Assembly (NCBI RefSeq): GCF_008195825.1
Contig: NZ_CP043329.1
Location: 682,001 to 746,000, forward strand
Origin: Pedobacter aquae
Lineage (GTDB): Bacteria > Bacteroidota > Bacteroidia > Sphingobacteriales > Sphingobacteriaceae
Direction: 5' to 3'
Length of the DNA: 64,000 bases
Every line of letters begins with the position of its first letter. The stretch's first letter is position 1. A program made the translations under genes and the position numbers. The notes under the pieces are model-generated. The model had not been told where the DNA came from. It made no database searches and worked only from the letters and a program-made list of their open reading frames with translations. This document shows, piece after piece, positions 44,871 to 53,583 of the stretch.

Positions 44871-45659
44871 TTACGGTTTAAGTACTACGGTTCCAAGGCT
44901 TTTAATTTGCCCGGCAGTTACGCTCACATTGGTTATGGTAGAGTCTTTAAAACCAGCTACTGGTACAAATTTTACCGAATAAGTTCCGGCTCTTAAGCCT
45001 CCAACGGTAAATGCGCCAGTTTCTGCATGAGGTACAGTACCCACAGTATCAGTACCTGATATCACTAAAACTTCTGGCGCACTTTCTAATGGTAAAACAG
45101 TGCCAGCAATTAAACCTGTTGTAGCTGCCGTTATACCTCTAACTACAGGTTTTAAAAGATATTTGCCGTTTCCAGTTTTAACAATTGATTTAGCAGCATC
45201 AAAATCTAGCAATAAGGTATAAGCTGCACCAGATAATAATTCTGGATTTTCTGTGAGTTTAACTTTAAATCCTGATGATTGTCCGCTTGGCGTTTGTAGC
45301 GGCATTTCTTTACCATCAATAACAATGGTATTTCCTTCATTAAGTACTAATCTTATTTCTGTAATTTCTCCAGCAGGCATTTCTCCGCTTGCCACTAAAA
45401 TATCTGGATTGCTGGTGCCAATTCTAAAATCAAGGATATTAAAAATATTGGTGGTTACCGGAAATACATAAGGCTCATCATCAGATAGCAATATAATTTC
45501 TTTAACATCTAAATTAATAGCGTCAAAGCTACCAGGTGCATCAGTCATCCTGATTTCTACTTTACTTTTACCATCTGTAATTTCTTCTTTCTGGCAAGCA
45601 GAGAATACACCTAAACCTAATACCAGTGCAAATATTGAATATGCTAATTTCTTTTTCAT
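44871..45659 (-). CDS. DUF4382 lipoprotein
   Basis: This 262-aa lipoprotein (signal FALVLGLGVFSACQ) has a DUF4382 domain (KVEIRMTDAPGSFDAINLDV, FNILDFRIGTS, EIRLVLNEGN) followed by a C-terminal carboxypeptidase-regulatory-like Ig module (GLRAGTYSVKFVPVAGF). It is predicted at the cell surface or in the periplasm. Function is unknown. The ATG is followed at once by Lys-Lys-Lys, giving a normal lipoprotein n-region. Confidence 0.87.
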   Translation of the reverse strand: MKKKLAYSIFALVLGLGVFSACQKEEITDGKSKVEIRMTDAPGSFDAINLDVKEIILLSDDEPYVFPVTTNIFNILDFRIGTSNPDILVASGEMPAGEITEIRLVLNEGNTIVIDGKEMPLQTPSGQSSGFKVKLTENPELLSGAAYTLLLDFDAAKSIVKTGNGKYLLKPVVRGITAATTGLIAGTVLPLESAPEVLVISGTDTVGTVPHAETGAFTVGGLRAGTYSVKFVPVAGFKDSTITNVSVTAGQIKSLGTVVLKP

Positions 45660-45837
45660 GTCTATAATAATTAAAAAGGTTAAACCATAAGTTTTACATC
45701 ATCAAAGTTGTGAGGGCAACATGAAAAGAACATGAAAAAGAAATTTTTTTTTATTTCTAAAATTTCATCAAAATTTCATTTAAGGGATACATCTTTGTTG
45801 TACTTAACGAACTCCATGTTAAGGATAGGTAGATGAG

Positions 45838-45867
45838 TTTGTCTCCTCAGGGAGACAAACTTTTTTA
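45838..45867 (+). terminator. Hairpin with T run ahead of a small exported-protein gene
   Basis: GTTTGTCTCC pairs with GGAGACAAAC (10 bp, perfect, 4-nt loop TCAG) and is followed by TTTTTT. It lies upstream, not downstream, of the gene starting at 45878, and the DUF4382 gene runs the other way, so this would end a short leader or small RNA starting near 45800, or act as an attenuator. Confidence 0.6.
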
Positions 45868-45877
45868 TATTTACAGC

Positions 45878-46156
45878 ATGAACAGAATTTTTCCTCTTCG
45901 GTTATTGGCTTTAGCATTGTTATTTAGCGTGTATGCAAATGCTGTTGCTGCTTCGGAAGTTGATTTTTATCAAGAAAAGGATAAAAAAACGGTGGAGACA
46001 AAACAGGCAGACCCTAAAGAAACACAGGCAAAACCAGCACAGCCAGAGATAAAGCAAGTTCCTAAAGCAAAAAAACAACTTAAACCTGCTAGTGTAAAGC
46101 CTAAAGTGCAACCTAAAAAGATTAAGATTGTAAAGCCAAATATTAAGAAACGTTAA
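45878..46156 (+). CDS. Small Lys/Pro-rich exported protein
   Basis: The start at 45878 is chosen because an upstream in-frame ATG (45833) lies in the terminator hairpin. The 92-aa product has a signal peptide (MNRIFPLRLLALALLFSVY to AVAAS) and a highly basic Lys/Pro/Gln tail (QAKPAQPEIKQVPKAKKQLK) that is probably disordered. No family is recognised. It lies 14 bp upstream of a barrel protein and a two-component system. Confidence 0.55.
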   Translation: MNRIFPLRLLALALLFSVYANAVAASEVDFYQEKDKKTVETKQADPKETQAKPAQPEIKQVPKAKKQLKPASVKPKVQPKKIKIVKPNIKKR

Positions 46157-46170
46157 TTAATATCTACCTC

Positions 46171-47021
46171 ATGATTAGGAAAACTACATTTCTACTCATG
46201 CTATTGAATGTTTTAGCAGTTGCCTTAAAGGCGCAGACAGATACTGTAAAGGAGGCTAAAACATTAACATTAGCAGCTTTATACAACAGTAATATTAGTT
46301 ATTACGGACAAGTAACATCAGAGAAACTACCCTATGCCTTGTTAAACGCTACGCTAAGGTTTCCTTCTGGTTTTTATGTTTCTGCCGGTTCTTACAGGTT
46401 GTTTAGTGATAGTTCTTTCGTTTCTGAAGGGATTTAGGAATAGGTTATGATTATGAAATTAATGATAAGTTTAGCGTTGGTCTTTCTTATTATAAATTCT
46501 TTTATCCTAAAAATTCACCTTTACTACAAGCAGCTAATACCAATAATGTAAGTTTTATGGCCACATATCATTTACCTTGGTTTAAAAGTGTTTTCAGTAC
46601 AGATTATTCTTTCGGCAAAGCAGATGATATTTTCATGAGTTGGGGCCAATCAAAAGATATTTCTTTGTTTAATATCACAGAAAATGATTTAATATCTATT
46701 GAGCCTTGTATAGAGCTAGTGGCTGGTAGCCGAAATTTTTTTGAAACTTATACCATAGAAAAGGAAAAGAGAGGGAAGGGAAATAGTAAAAACCCCAATG
46801 CTGGAAGTGGTAATGCAGGCAATGCAGGTAGCGTTACAGAAACTATAGAAGCCTCTACTTTTAGTATGTTGGCCTATAATTTTAAACTACCTATAAATTA
46901 CAGTCGGGCAAATTACTTAGCAGAACTTAGCTATCAATTCACCATTTTAGGGCATGAGACAGAGCCTGGTGTAAAACGAAATCAGTCTTTTTTTGGTTTA
47001 GCATTTTATTATCAATTCTAA
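46171..47021 (+). pseudogene. Outer-membrane barrel-like protein, frameshifted
   Basis: Two frames make one protein of about 283 aa: the first has a signal peptide (TTFLLMLLNVLAVALKAQ) and strands such as LRFPSGFYVSAGSYRLF, and stops after VSEGI. One added G or T at GGGATTTAG near 46432 would continue as LGIGYDYEINDKFSVGLSYY to the stop at 47021, ending FFGLAFYYQF, a barrel-like aromatic end. It stands 4 bp before the response-regulator gene, so it may be controlled by or sense for that system. The break may be a sequencing error. Confidence 0.72.
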
Positions 47022-47025
47022 TTAT

Positions 47026-47700
47026 ATGAAAGTTTTAATCATAGAAGATGAAAAAACCTTGGCTTACGAAATGGAAACCTTTCTTAAGAAGGCTTTTTAT
47101 GTTTGTGATTTGGCACATACCTTTCATGACGGATTAGAAAAAGCACAAATTAACAGCTATGATTTTATCCTGATAGATTTAGGTTTACCCGATGGTGATG
47201 GCCTTGATATTCTGAAAAAGATAAAAAAATCGCATCCAGAAGCGGTATTTATCATCATTACCGCCCGAGGGAATTTAGAAGATAAAATAACAGGTTTAGA
47301 TTTAGGTGCTGATGATTATTTAGCAAAACCTTTTTACCTATTAGAACTACAATCTAGAATGCAGGCTATTGCCCGTAGGAAGTTTAACGTTCAGGATGAG
47401 TTATTAACTATAGGAGATTTTGAGATAGATATACAAAAACGCTTGGTTATCCATAACAAACAAGAGATAGAGCTATCCAGAAAGGAATTTGATTTGTTGA
47501 GTTATTTGCTTCTGCATAAAAACAGGGTGTTAACGCGTATGCAATTAAGCGAGCATATTTGGGGTACCTTTGCCGATGTAGATTATGATTCTAATTATAT
47601 AGATGCACATATCAAGAACATTAGAAAAAAATTGAATGTTTTAGCCTCTACAGAATGGTTAGAAACTGTAAGAGGTGTAGGTTATAGAATAAGAAAATAA
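47026..47700 (+). CDS. OmpR-family response regulator
   Basis: This 224-aa regulator has a receiver domain (IIEDEKTLA, phospho-Asp in FILIDLGLPDGDG near residue 53, TARG and AKPF) and a winged-helix DNA-binding domain (ELSRKEFDLLSYLLLHKNRV, NYIDAHIKNIRKKL). It is followed directly by the sensor kinase gene, with the stop and start overlapping by one base. Confidence 0.95.
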   Translation: MKVLIIEDEKTLAYEMETFLKKAFYVCDLAHTFHDGLEKAQINSYDFILIDLGLPDGDGLDILKKIKKSHPEAVFIIITARGNLEDKITGLDLGADDYLAKPFYLLELQSRMQAIARRKFNVQDELLTIGDFEIDIQKRLVIHNKQEIELSRKEFDLLSYLLLHKNRVLTRMQLSEHIWGTFADVDYDSNYIDAHIKNIRKKLNVLASTEWLETVRGVGYRIRK

Positions 47701-49016
47701 TGAAACTAGCTACCAAATTGCTCTTGTTTATTGCTGGTTCTAAGCTTGCTGTTGCGGCTTTGTTTATTTTGTTATTGCCATTTTTGGTAGATCAAATTGC
47801 ATCAGAATACACCAATTATATTTTAAAAGAGCAGCAAGAAAAGGTGATGGATATTGTTGCAGAAAATGGTATTCAGCATTACCTGCAAGGTGAAGATAGT
47901 TATGGTAGCTACACACTTTTAAAAGAAGAGTACATCGCTTTAGAGCCTCATCAAGAGAAAACCATTTTAGACACCATAAAAGACACCAAAAGAATTATTG
48001 AAGGAGATACGCTTAACTACCGAGTTTTAAGTTATACGTTTAACTATCAAAATAAGCCTTATTTATTAGAGGTGGGTAAAACTTTAGCCAGCATCCATCA
48101 ATACAACCAACCTTTACAGCGTTTTGCATTGTATGTGCTCATTAGTTTAATTGTTTTTACTGTTTTAATTGATGTTACTTTTACCCGTTTATTGGTTAAA
48201 CCATTAGGGCAAATTATTAAAACCAGATTGGTGAACCGTAAATTTCCGTTTAAAGATCAAGACACTAAAATAAATACCAGTACAACAGATTTTACCTATT
48301 TGGATGAATCTATCCTGATTTTGATGAAGCAAATTAATGAAGCTTTTGCCAAAGAAAGGGAGTTTACGGCCAATGCATCTCATGAATTGATGACGCCCAT
48401 CAGCATTTTACAGCATAAGCTAGAAAACTTATTACGAGATGAAGATTTATCAGAATCTGCTGAATTAGGTATCCTCGAAACCATGAAAACTTTGGATAGG
48501 CTAAAGAAGATTTCGAGTTCTTTATTGCTTATCTCAAGGATAGATAATGAGCAATTTGTAAAAAAGGATGAAGTAAAACCTATAGCATTGCTACAGGATA
48601 TTCTGGAAGAAATAAGTCATCGTTTAGAAGAGAAAAACATCCAAATTCATTTAAATCTAAAAGAAGATGTGTTGCTCAAGCAAGTTAATCAAGACTTACT
48701 TTTTCAGCTTTTTTATAACCTCATCAATAATGCCATCAAATTCAATAAAGAAAAAGGTAGCATTGAAATTTTTGACGAGTTATTAAGCTTTAATCAATAC
48801 CAGATAACGGTAAAAGATACAGGTAGAGGCATCGCTAAAGCACAAATCCCTTTTATATTTAATAGGTTCAGAAAAAGTGATCAGGCAGAAAATCCTGGCT
48901 ATGGTTTGGGCTTAGCTATAGTAAAAAGTATTGCATCTTACCATCAAATAACTATTCAGGTAAGTTCTGAACTAGGTAAAGGAACCAGTTTTAAAGTTTT
49001 ATTTAATTTGTTTTAA
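47700..49016 (+). CDS. Sensor histidine kinase
   Basis: This 438-aa kinase has two membrane segments (LLFIAGSKLAVAALFILLLP and FALYVLISLIVFTVLIDVTF) around a periplasmic sensor of about 100 residues, an HisKA domain with FTANASHELMTP near residue 221, and an ATPase domain with NLINNAIKFN, DTGRGIAK and GYGLGLAIVKS. It is the partner of the upstream OmpR-type regulator. The signal is unknown. It overlaps the Crp/Fnr gene by one base. Confidence 0.94.
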   Translation: MKLATKLLLFIAGSKLAVAALFILLLPFLVDQIASEYTNYILKEQQEKVMDIVAENGIQHYLQGEDSYGSYTLLKEEYIALEPHQEKTILDTIKDTKRIIEGDTLNYRVLSYTFNYQNKPYLLEVGKTLASIHQYNQPLQRFALYVLISLIVFTVLIDVTFTRLLVKPLGQIIKTRLVNRKFPFKDQDTKINTSTTDFTYLDESILILMKQINEAFAKEREFTANASHELMTPISILQHKLENLLRDEDLSESAELGILETMKTLDRLKKISSSLLLISRIDNEQFVKKDEVKPIALLQDILEEISHRLEEKNIQIHLNLKEDVLLKQVNQDLLFQLFYNLINNAIKFNKEKGSIEIFDELLSFNQYQITVKDTGRGIAKAQIPFIFNRFRKSDQAENPGYGLGLAIVKSIASYHQITIQVSSELGKGTSFKVLFNLF

Positions 49017-49612
49017 TGATGCTTGATAACTTTAAAAACTATATCCAAAAGCATTCTGATATTACTGATGAGCAATTTTTAGAAATTAGCCATTATTTAA
49101 AATCTAAATCTATTAAAAAAGGTGATTTTGTATTGCGGCAAGGAGAAATTTGTAGCTCTTCTTTCTTCGTATCAAAAGGTTTATTACGTTCTTACACCAT
49201 TGATGAGCAAGGGAAGGAACATATTATCCAATTTGCGCCAGAAGATTGGATGATTGTAGATAGAAGCAGCTTTTTTTTTAATGAACCTTCTGAATTGTTT
49301 ATTGATGCTGTAGAAGATACCGAATTGGTGATGCTAAATGAAGATTTTATCACCCTAGCCAGTAATATCAGTACGGTTTACAGGGCTTTTAACCATAAAG
49401 CATTGCATAGCCATATTAGGCATTTACAAAAAAGAGTAAATCTTTTATTGGGCGCTACTGCAGAGCAACGTTATCTAGATTTTATAAAACTTTATCCAGA
49501 ACTTACATTACGTTTACCACAATGGATGATAGCTTCTTACTTAGGGTTAACGCCAGAATCTTTAAGTAGGGTACGTAAAGAATTAGCGAGAAGAAATTTC
49601 AAACCTCATTAA
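49016..49612 (+). CDS. Crp/Fnr-family transcription regulator
   Basis: This 198-aa protein has an N-terminal cyclic-nucleotide-binding-like fold (KKGDFVLRQGEICSSSFFV, FAPEDWMIVDRSSFFFNEPS) and a C-terminal helix-turn-helix (MIASYLGLTPESLSRVRKEL). No Cys set for an Fe-S cluster is visible, so it is not Fnr-like in sensing. Its start overlaps the kinase stop, so it is translated with the two-component system. Confidence 0.88.
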   Translation: MMLDNFKNYIQKHSDITDEQFLEISHYLKSKSIKKGDFVLRQGEICSSSFFVSKGLLRSYTIDEQGKEHIIQFAPEDWMIVDRSSFFFNEPSELFIDAVEDTELVMLNEDFITLASNISTVYRAFNHKALHSHIRHLQKRVNLLLGATAEQRYLDFIKLYPELTLRLPQWMIASYLGLTPESLSRVRKELARRNFKPH

Positions 49613-49652
49613 TTTCTTATCATACATCAATGCCCAGCTTTTTTCTTTCCTG

Positions 49653-49660
49653 TAAATTTG
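49653..49660 (+). promoter_or_regulatory. Candidate -7 element before pirin
   Basis: TAAATTTG matches TAnnTTTG and lies 19 bp before the ATG at 49680, with an A-rich leader between, as is usual in this phylum. Confidence 0.45.
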
Positions 49661-49679
49661 AATCATAAAATTAAAAAAG

Positions 49680-50555
49680 ATGAAAACTAAAAGCATTGAA
49701 CATATTTTTACTCCGCCAGCACCACATATGGTAGGCGATGGTTTTAGAGTACACAATTTTATACCAGGAAGCTATGGTTTAAGCATGCAAAGGATGAGTC
49801 CTTTTATCATGTTAGATTATAATTCTAAATTTTATTTCCCACCAACAGATAAGCCAAGAGGTGTAAGCGTACACCCTCACCGTGGTTTTGAGACGGTAAC
49901 CATAGCTTATAAAGGGAAAATAGCTCATCATGATAGCGCTGGAAATAGCGGTATCATAGGTGAAGGGGATGTGCAATGGATGACAGCCGCTTCAGGTATT
50001 TTGCATAAAGAATATCACGAGCAAGAGTTTAGCAAAGCTGGTGGCGATTTCCAAATGGTACAGCTATGGGTTAATTTACCTGCTAAGGATAAAATGTCTA
50101 AGCCTAAATATCAGGAAATCACCAAAGAAAATATTCAAAGATATACTTTGGATAACAATGGAGGAACTATAGACATTATTTCTGGGGCTTACCAAGATAC
50201 ACATGGTGCGGCGTCAACTTTTACGCCGGTTCATTTGCAAAATGCAAAACTTAATACAGGCGGCAAAGCAACATTCTCTTTTCCTGCGCATTACAATACC
50301 GCCTTATTGGTGGTAGAAGGCAGCATTAAGGTAAATGATGACAAAACTGTAGCTACCGATAATTTCTTGCTATTTAAAAATGAAGGGGAAGATTTTACCA
50401 TTGAAGCATTAGAACATAGTGTGGTTTTAATTTTAAGCGGAGAGCCTATTTTAGAGCCTATTGCAGCTCATGGTCCTTTCGTAATGAATACCCGCGAAGA
50501 AATTGTCCAAGCCTTTGAAGATGTGAATTTAGGTAAGTTTGGTTATTTGGACTAG
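49680..50555 (+). CDS. Pirin family protein
   Basis: This 291-aa bicupin has the pirin metal site: VHPHRGFETVT (two His, one Glu region) near residue 62, then HHDSAGNSG with further His and WMTAASGILHKEYH. Pirins bind iron and some have quercetinase activity; the role here is unknown. It is monocistronic, with repeats downstream. Confidence 0.93.
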   Translation: MKTKSIEHIFTPPAPHMVGDGFRVHNFIPGSYGLSMQRMSPFIMLDYNSKFYFPPTDKPRGVSVHPHRGFETVTIAYKGKIAHHDSAGNSGIIGEGDVQWMTAASGILHKEYHEQEFSKAGGDFQMVQLWVNLPAKDKMSKPKYQEITKENIQRYTLDNNGGTIDIISGAYQDTHGAASTFTPVHLQNAKLNTGGKATFSFPAHYNTALLVVEGSIKVNDDKTVATDNFLLFKNEGEDFTIEALEHSVVLILSGEPILEPIAAHGPFVMNTREEIVQAFEDVNLGKFGYLD

Positions 50556-50735
50556 GTGGTTAGTTGATTAGTTTGTTAGGTGGTTAGTTGATTAGTTTGT
50601 TAGGTGGTTAGTTGATTAGTTTGTTAGGTGGTTAGTTTGTTAGGTGGTTAGTTTGTTAGGTATTAGTTTGTTAGTTGGTTGGGTTGTTAGGTATTAACCT
50701 GAGTTCGATTATAAAAATAGGCTCACCTGCGAGGT
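50556..50735. repeat. Tandem repeat, 24-bp and 16-bp units, split by IS982
   Basis: After the pirin stop, a 24-bp unit (GGTGGTTAGTTGATTAGTTTGT plus TA) occurs three times, followed by shorter GTGGTTAGTTTGTTAG units and degenerate copies up to 50696. The array resumes after the IS982 element at 51731 (TATTAGTTTGTTAGG). The units are directly adjacent with no spacers, so this is not a CRISPR array. Confidence 0.85.
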
Positions 50736-51730
50736 TTTTTGTACTTCATATTTGATAGCCGGTTTTTTAGGAAAGAAGCTGTAAGCGATTAGTCCTGATA
50801 AAATATTAGTCAAAAAATTACCAAAAGAGCGATGTCTTGAATGCTCAATCTGGCACATATTTTTTAATTCATCATTGATGGTTTCAATCACCGAGCGCTT
50901 TCTTAGCATAATTTTATCTTTCAATTCCATTAAACAATTCTTCATATTGTTTCTGATGTTGGTAATTAGATGTAATCCGTCCACAAACAGCATGTGGGTC
51001 AGTTCTTTGGATAAGTATCCTTTATCGGCATATAGCTTACCCTTGACAGCCTGGATAAACCGTTCATTTTTAAGCGGTTCTCTGTCATCTACATTGCCTT
51101 GGGTAATGACAAAGTTTAGAATTTCACCCTTGTCATTAATAATTAGATGAAGCTTAAACCCAAAGAAATACCCCATGGTCGATTTACCTACGGTAGCAAT
51201 ATCCTTGAATACCCGATTGCGTTTGATACGTTTGTTCTTACATACCCGGATAGGAGTAGAATCAACAAAAGAGATCCCTGTGCATTCGCCCAGGCACATC
51301 GTTTTAAGAAAGATTGTCATGGGTAAAACGGCTGATTGCATCAGCTCTGTAAATCGATTATAGGAAACCGTTTGAGGAAATTCTGATAGCAGATGTTTCT
51401 GAACATACTGCTGGTAAAAGTGCTTCATGTTTCTAAAACTGCCCGAGTGAAAAAGAACCATTAAGGTAATGACTTCGCTATCAGACATCAGGGGCTTCCT
51501 TTTCGGAATGTTTCCTATCCTAAAAGAGCTAATATTGGCTGTAAAATGATTGCAAAACTCATCTGTTAAATAGAAAATTTCAGTAACTTTATCAATGGTA
51601 ATATTCATGTTTTGTTTATCTATATACTTAAATTTCAGATACTTAAATATATAAAACACAACTGAATATTACCTCTTTATTCCTAAGATTTATTTATCAT
51701 TTATCCTTTTATTATTAATCGAACTCAGGT
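50697..51730. mobile_element. IS982-family insertion sequence
   Basis: The 1034-bp element is bounded by a perfect 15-bp inverted repeat (ACCTGAGTTCGATTA) and by a 5-bp target duplication TATTA at 50692-50696 and 51731-51735. Joining the flanks restores the local GGTATTAGTTTGTTAG repeat. It carries a single intact transposase gene on the minus strand. Confidence 0.92.
50709..51608 (-). CDS. IS982-family transposase
   Basis: The roughly 299-aa transposase has the IS982 DDE signature: SFVDSTPIRVCKNKRIKRN near residue 120, a middle GYFFGFKLHLIINDKGEI and YADKGYLSK, with a late Glu in KRSVIETINDELK. I start at 51608 (MNITIDKVTEIFYLTD), where family similarity begins; an in-frame ATG at 51659 would add 17 residues. 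It looks intact and may be active. Confidence 0.9.
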   Translation of the reverse strand: MNITIDKVTEIFYLTDEFCNHFTANISSFRIGNIPKRKPLMSDSEVITLMVLFHSGSFRNMKHFYQQYVQKHLLSEFPQTVSYNRFTELMQSAVLPMTIFLKTMCLGECTGISFVDSTPIRVCKNKRIKRNRVFKDIATVGKSTMGYFFGFKLHLIINDKGEILNFVITQGNVDDREPLKNERFIQAVKGKLYADKGYLSKELTHMLFVDGLHLITNIRNNMKNCLMELKDKIMLRKRSVIETINDELKNMCQIEHSRHRSFGNFLTNILSGLIAYSFFPKKPAIKYEVQKTSQVSLFL

Positions 51731-51837
51731 TATTAGTTTGTTAGGCCCGAGCTATCGGGTATTAGGTCATGGCGATGAGGAACGAAGAAGCAATCTTTTC
51801 TTATGGGTTGCTACTTCTTACTTTTTCCACCCATACT

Positions 51838-52068
51838 TCAGACAGAGGTCTACGAACTTCCTACTTTTTCCACCCAGACTTCTGACAGCGGTCTGCGGAC
51901 GCTCAACTTCCTGCTTTTTCCACCCAGACTTCGGACAGCGGTCTACGAACTTCCTACTTTTTTTTACGCCCAGACTTCGGACAGCGGTCTACGGACTTCA
52001 GACAGCGGTCCTCGGACTTCAGACAGCGGTCTATGGACTTCAGACAGCGGTCTGCGGACGCTCAACTT
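51838..52068. repeat. Degenerate tandem repeats with a 21-bp core unit
   Basis: A roughly 50-bp unit (AACTTCCTACTTTTTCCACCC then CAGACTTCGGACAGCGGTCT) repeats, then collapses to direct 21-bp copies of CTTCAGACAGCGGTCTACGG-like sequence from about 51975 to 52060. With the period divisible by three, both strands stay open over long stretches, so plus-strand frames here are not genes. The array runs into the 3' end of the endonuclease V gene. A short relative (GAAGACCGAAGTTTGAAGAC) lies at 57183. Confidence 0.82.
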
Positions 52069-52771
52069 TCACCTTATCCTCAATCCTAATCCTATTAACC
52101 AGTAAATGAGCTAATCGGGTTGGTTCTGGGATACGGTATTTGGTGATACAGTTTTTAATAATTTCTACGCTTTGGTCTAAAGAAATTTTATGACCAGGCG
52201 ATACAAAAATAGGTTTGCACTTGGCTTTGCTTCTAAAGGCAAAGCCAACTGTTTCCTGTTTACTTAATAGTGGAGTTTTATCAAAAGGCTTACTGCCCGG
52301 TTCTTTATAAAGACCATGTAACCTGCTCTTTGCAGAGCCAATGCTAGGTATATCAGTTAATAAACCAAAATGCGTAGCAATACCCAATCTTCTTTCATGT
52401 GCTATCCCTTGTCCGTCTAATACCATCACATCTGGCAATTGCTTCAATTTTTTAAAAGCCTCTAACAAAGCTGGTATTTCTCTAAAAGCTAATAATCCGG
52501 ATACGTAAGGGAAAGTAGTGCTAGAAATAGCGGTGGCTTCCTCAACAAGAATCAAATCTGGGTAAGTTAAAATCACAATACCAGCATAAACAGTTTCTTC
52601 ATATTTATTAAAAGAAATATCAGCGCCAGCGATATAACGGATAGGTTGATCAAGCTCTTGAAGATTAATCAACGCTCTTAATTCTTTTTGATAAGCTATG
52701 GCTTCCCTAGGGCTTAAATCCTGATATTTTTCTGGTGCTATCATCTTCATTTCTATTTGTAGCGCTATCAC
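52040..52771 (-). CDS. nfi: Endonuclease V
   Basis: This protein of about 236-243 aa is endonuclease V, which nicks DNA near deaminated bases such as inosine. Visible motifs are YIAGADISF (metal-binding Asp), the FPYVSGLLAFREIPALLEAF segment, VLDGQGIAHERRLGIATHFG (second Asp and the His region) and GSAKSRLHG. The start may be the ATG at 52750 or 52771. The last residues (ERPQTAV) are encoded by the tandem repeat that abuts the gene, so the native C-terminus has been replaced or extended by repeat DNA. Confidence 0.9.
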   Translation of the reverse strand: MIALQIEMKMIAPEKYQDLSPREAIAYQKELRALINLQELDQPIRYIAGADISFNKYEETVYAGIVILTYPDLILVEEATAISSTTFPYVSGLLAFREIPALLEAFKKLKQLPDVMVLDGQGIAHERRLGIATHFGLLTDIPSIGSAKSRLHGLYKEPGSKPFDKTPLLSKQETVGFAFRSKAKCKPIFVSPGHKISLDQSVEIIKNCITKYRIPEPTRLAHLLVNRIRIEDKVKVERPQTAV

Positions 52772-52829
52772 AATAGTAATACCATATTAAATTTTGCGTT
52801 AATGCATCAATAAATTGTTAATTTTAACT

Positions 52830-53345
52830 ATGCAAAAGAGGATATTACTATTTTACTTCCTTTCTACCTTTCTATTTATTTCCTGTTCTTCTAAGAAAAA
52901 TATTACACAAGCATCCAAAAATAGTACGGCTGTAGTACAAAAATATGCCCGCTTAATGGATGTTCCGAAAAAGAAAATCAAAAATCCAGAGCTTTATCAG
53001 TTTATTGATGAATGGCTAGGGACAAGATATCAATTCGGTGGATTAAGTAAAAACGGTATAGATTGCTCTGGTTTTACCCATCTGCTTTATAAAGAAGTTT
53101 ATGATAAAAGCATCCCCAGAAATACCTCAGAACAAGTAAATATCATTAAAAGGAAATATGAAGGGCAGCTTAAAGAAGGTGATTTAGTTTTCTTCAATTA
53201 TGACAAAAAGAAATTTAGCCATGTAGGTGTATTTCTGCAAAATGGCTACTACGTACATGCCAGTACTAAAAAAGGTGTCATGGTTCAAAAACTTAAAGAC
53301 CCTTACACTTATAAGTATTTTTCTAGAGGCGGTTCTGTTAAATAA
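52830..53345 (+). CDS. NlpC/P60 peptidoglycan hydrolase lipoprotein
   Basis: This protein of about 171 aa is a lipoprotein (signal LLFYFLSTFLFISCSS) with an NlpC/P60 cysteine-peptidase domain: catalytic Cys in GIDCSGFTHLLY, His in KFSHVGVFLQNG and the polar residue in YVHASTKKG. It cuts peptide cross-links or stems in peptidoglycan. The ATG at 52830 is preferred over a TTG at 52815. Confidence 0.92.
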   Translation: MQKRILLFYFLSTFLFISCSSKKNITQASKNSTAVVQKYARLMDVPKKKIKNPELYQFIDEWLGTRYQFGGLSKNGIDCSGFTHLLYKEVYDKSIPRNTSEQVNIIKRKYEGQLKEGDLVFFNYDKKKFSHVGVFLQNGYYVHASTKKGVMVQKLKDPYTYKYFSRGGSVK

Positions 53346-53397
53346 GAAAATTTTGCTTTCTATAGCCATATAAATTACTCACCTTTGGTACAGGTTT

Positions 53398-53520
53398 ATG
53401 AACAAAGACGATAAGGGATATAATTTTTGGGGCAAATACAAGCAATTTGCATCTAATGAAATATTGCTTTATCTCATTATGGTGGTAGGTATATGGTTAG
53501 GTATCCTTATATTGGGTTAA
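53398..53520 (+). CDS. Small single-span membrane protein
   Basis: This 40-aa ORF begins MNKDDKGYNFWGKYKQFASN and ends in one hydrophobic segment (EILLYLIMVVGIWLGILILG). The charged N-terminus and clean transmembrane helix make it a credible small membrane protein. It lies between the NlpC/P60 and exonuclease genes. I recognise no family. Confidence 0.5.
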   Translation: MNKDDKGYNFWGKYKQFASNEILLYLIMVVGIWLGILILG

Positions 53521-53583
53521 GGTTTTACCTTAAAGTCCATCATCAATAGGTTTATAAATTTCCATCTTTTAAGAGCAAAATAA

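Noticed and set aside
50556..50690. Possible CRISPR array
   Set aside because: The units are adjacent direct repeats with no unique spacers and no cas genes nearby.
51738..52109. Two overlapping plus-strand ORFs of 123 and 100 residues
   Set aside because: They are translations of tandem repeats whose period is a multiple of three, and they overlap endonuclease V.
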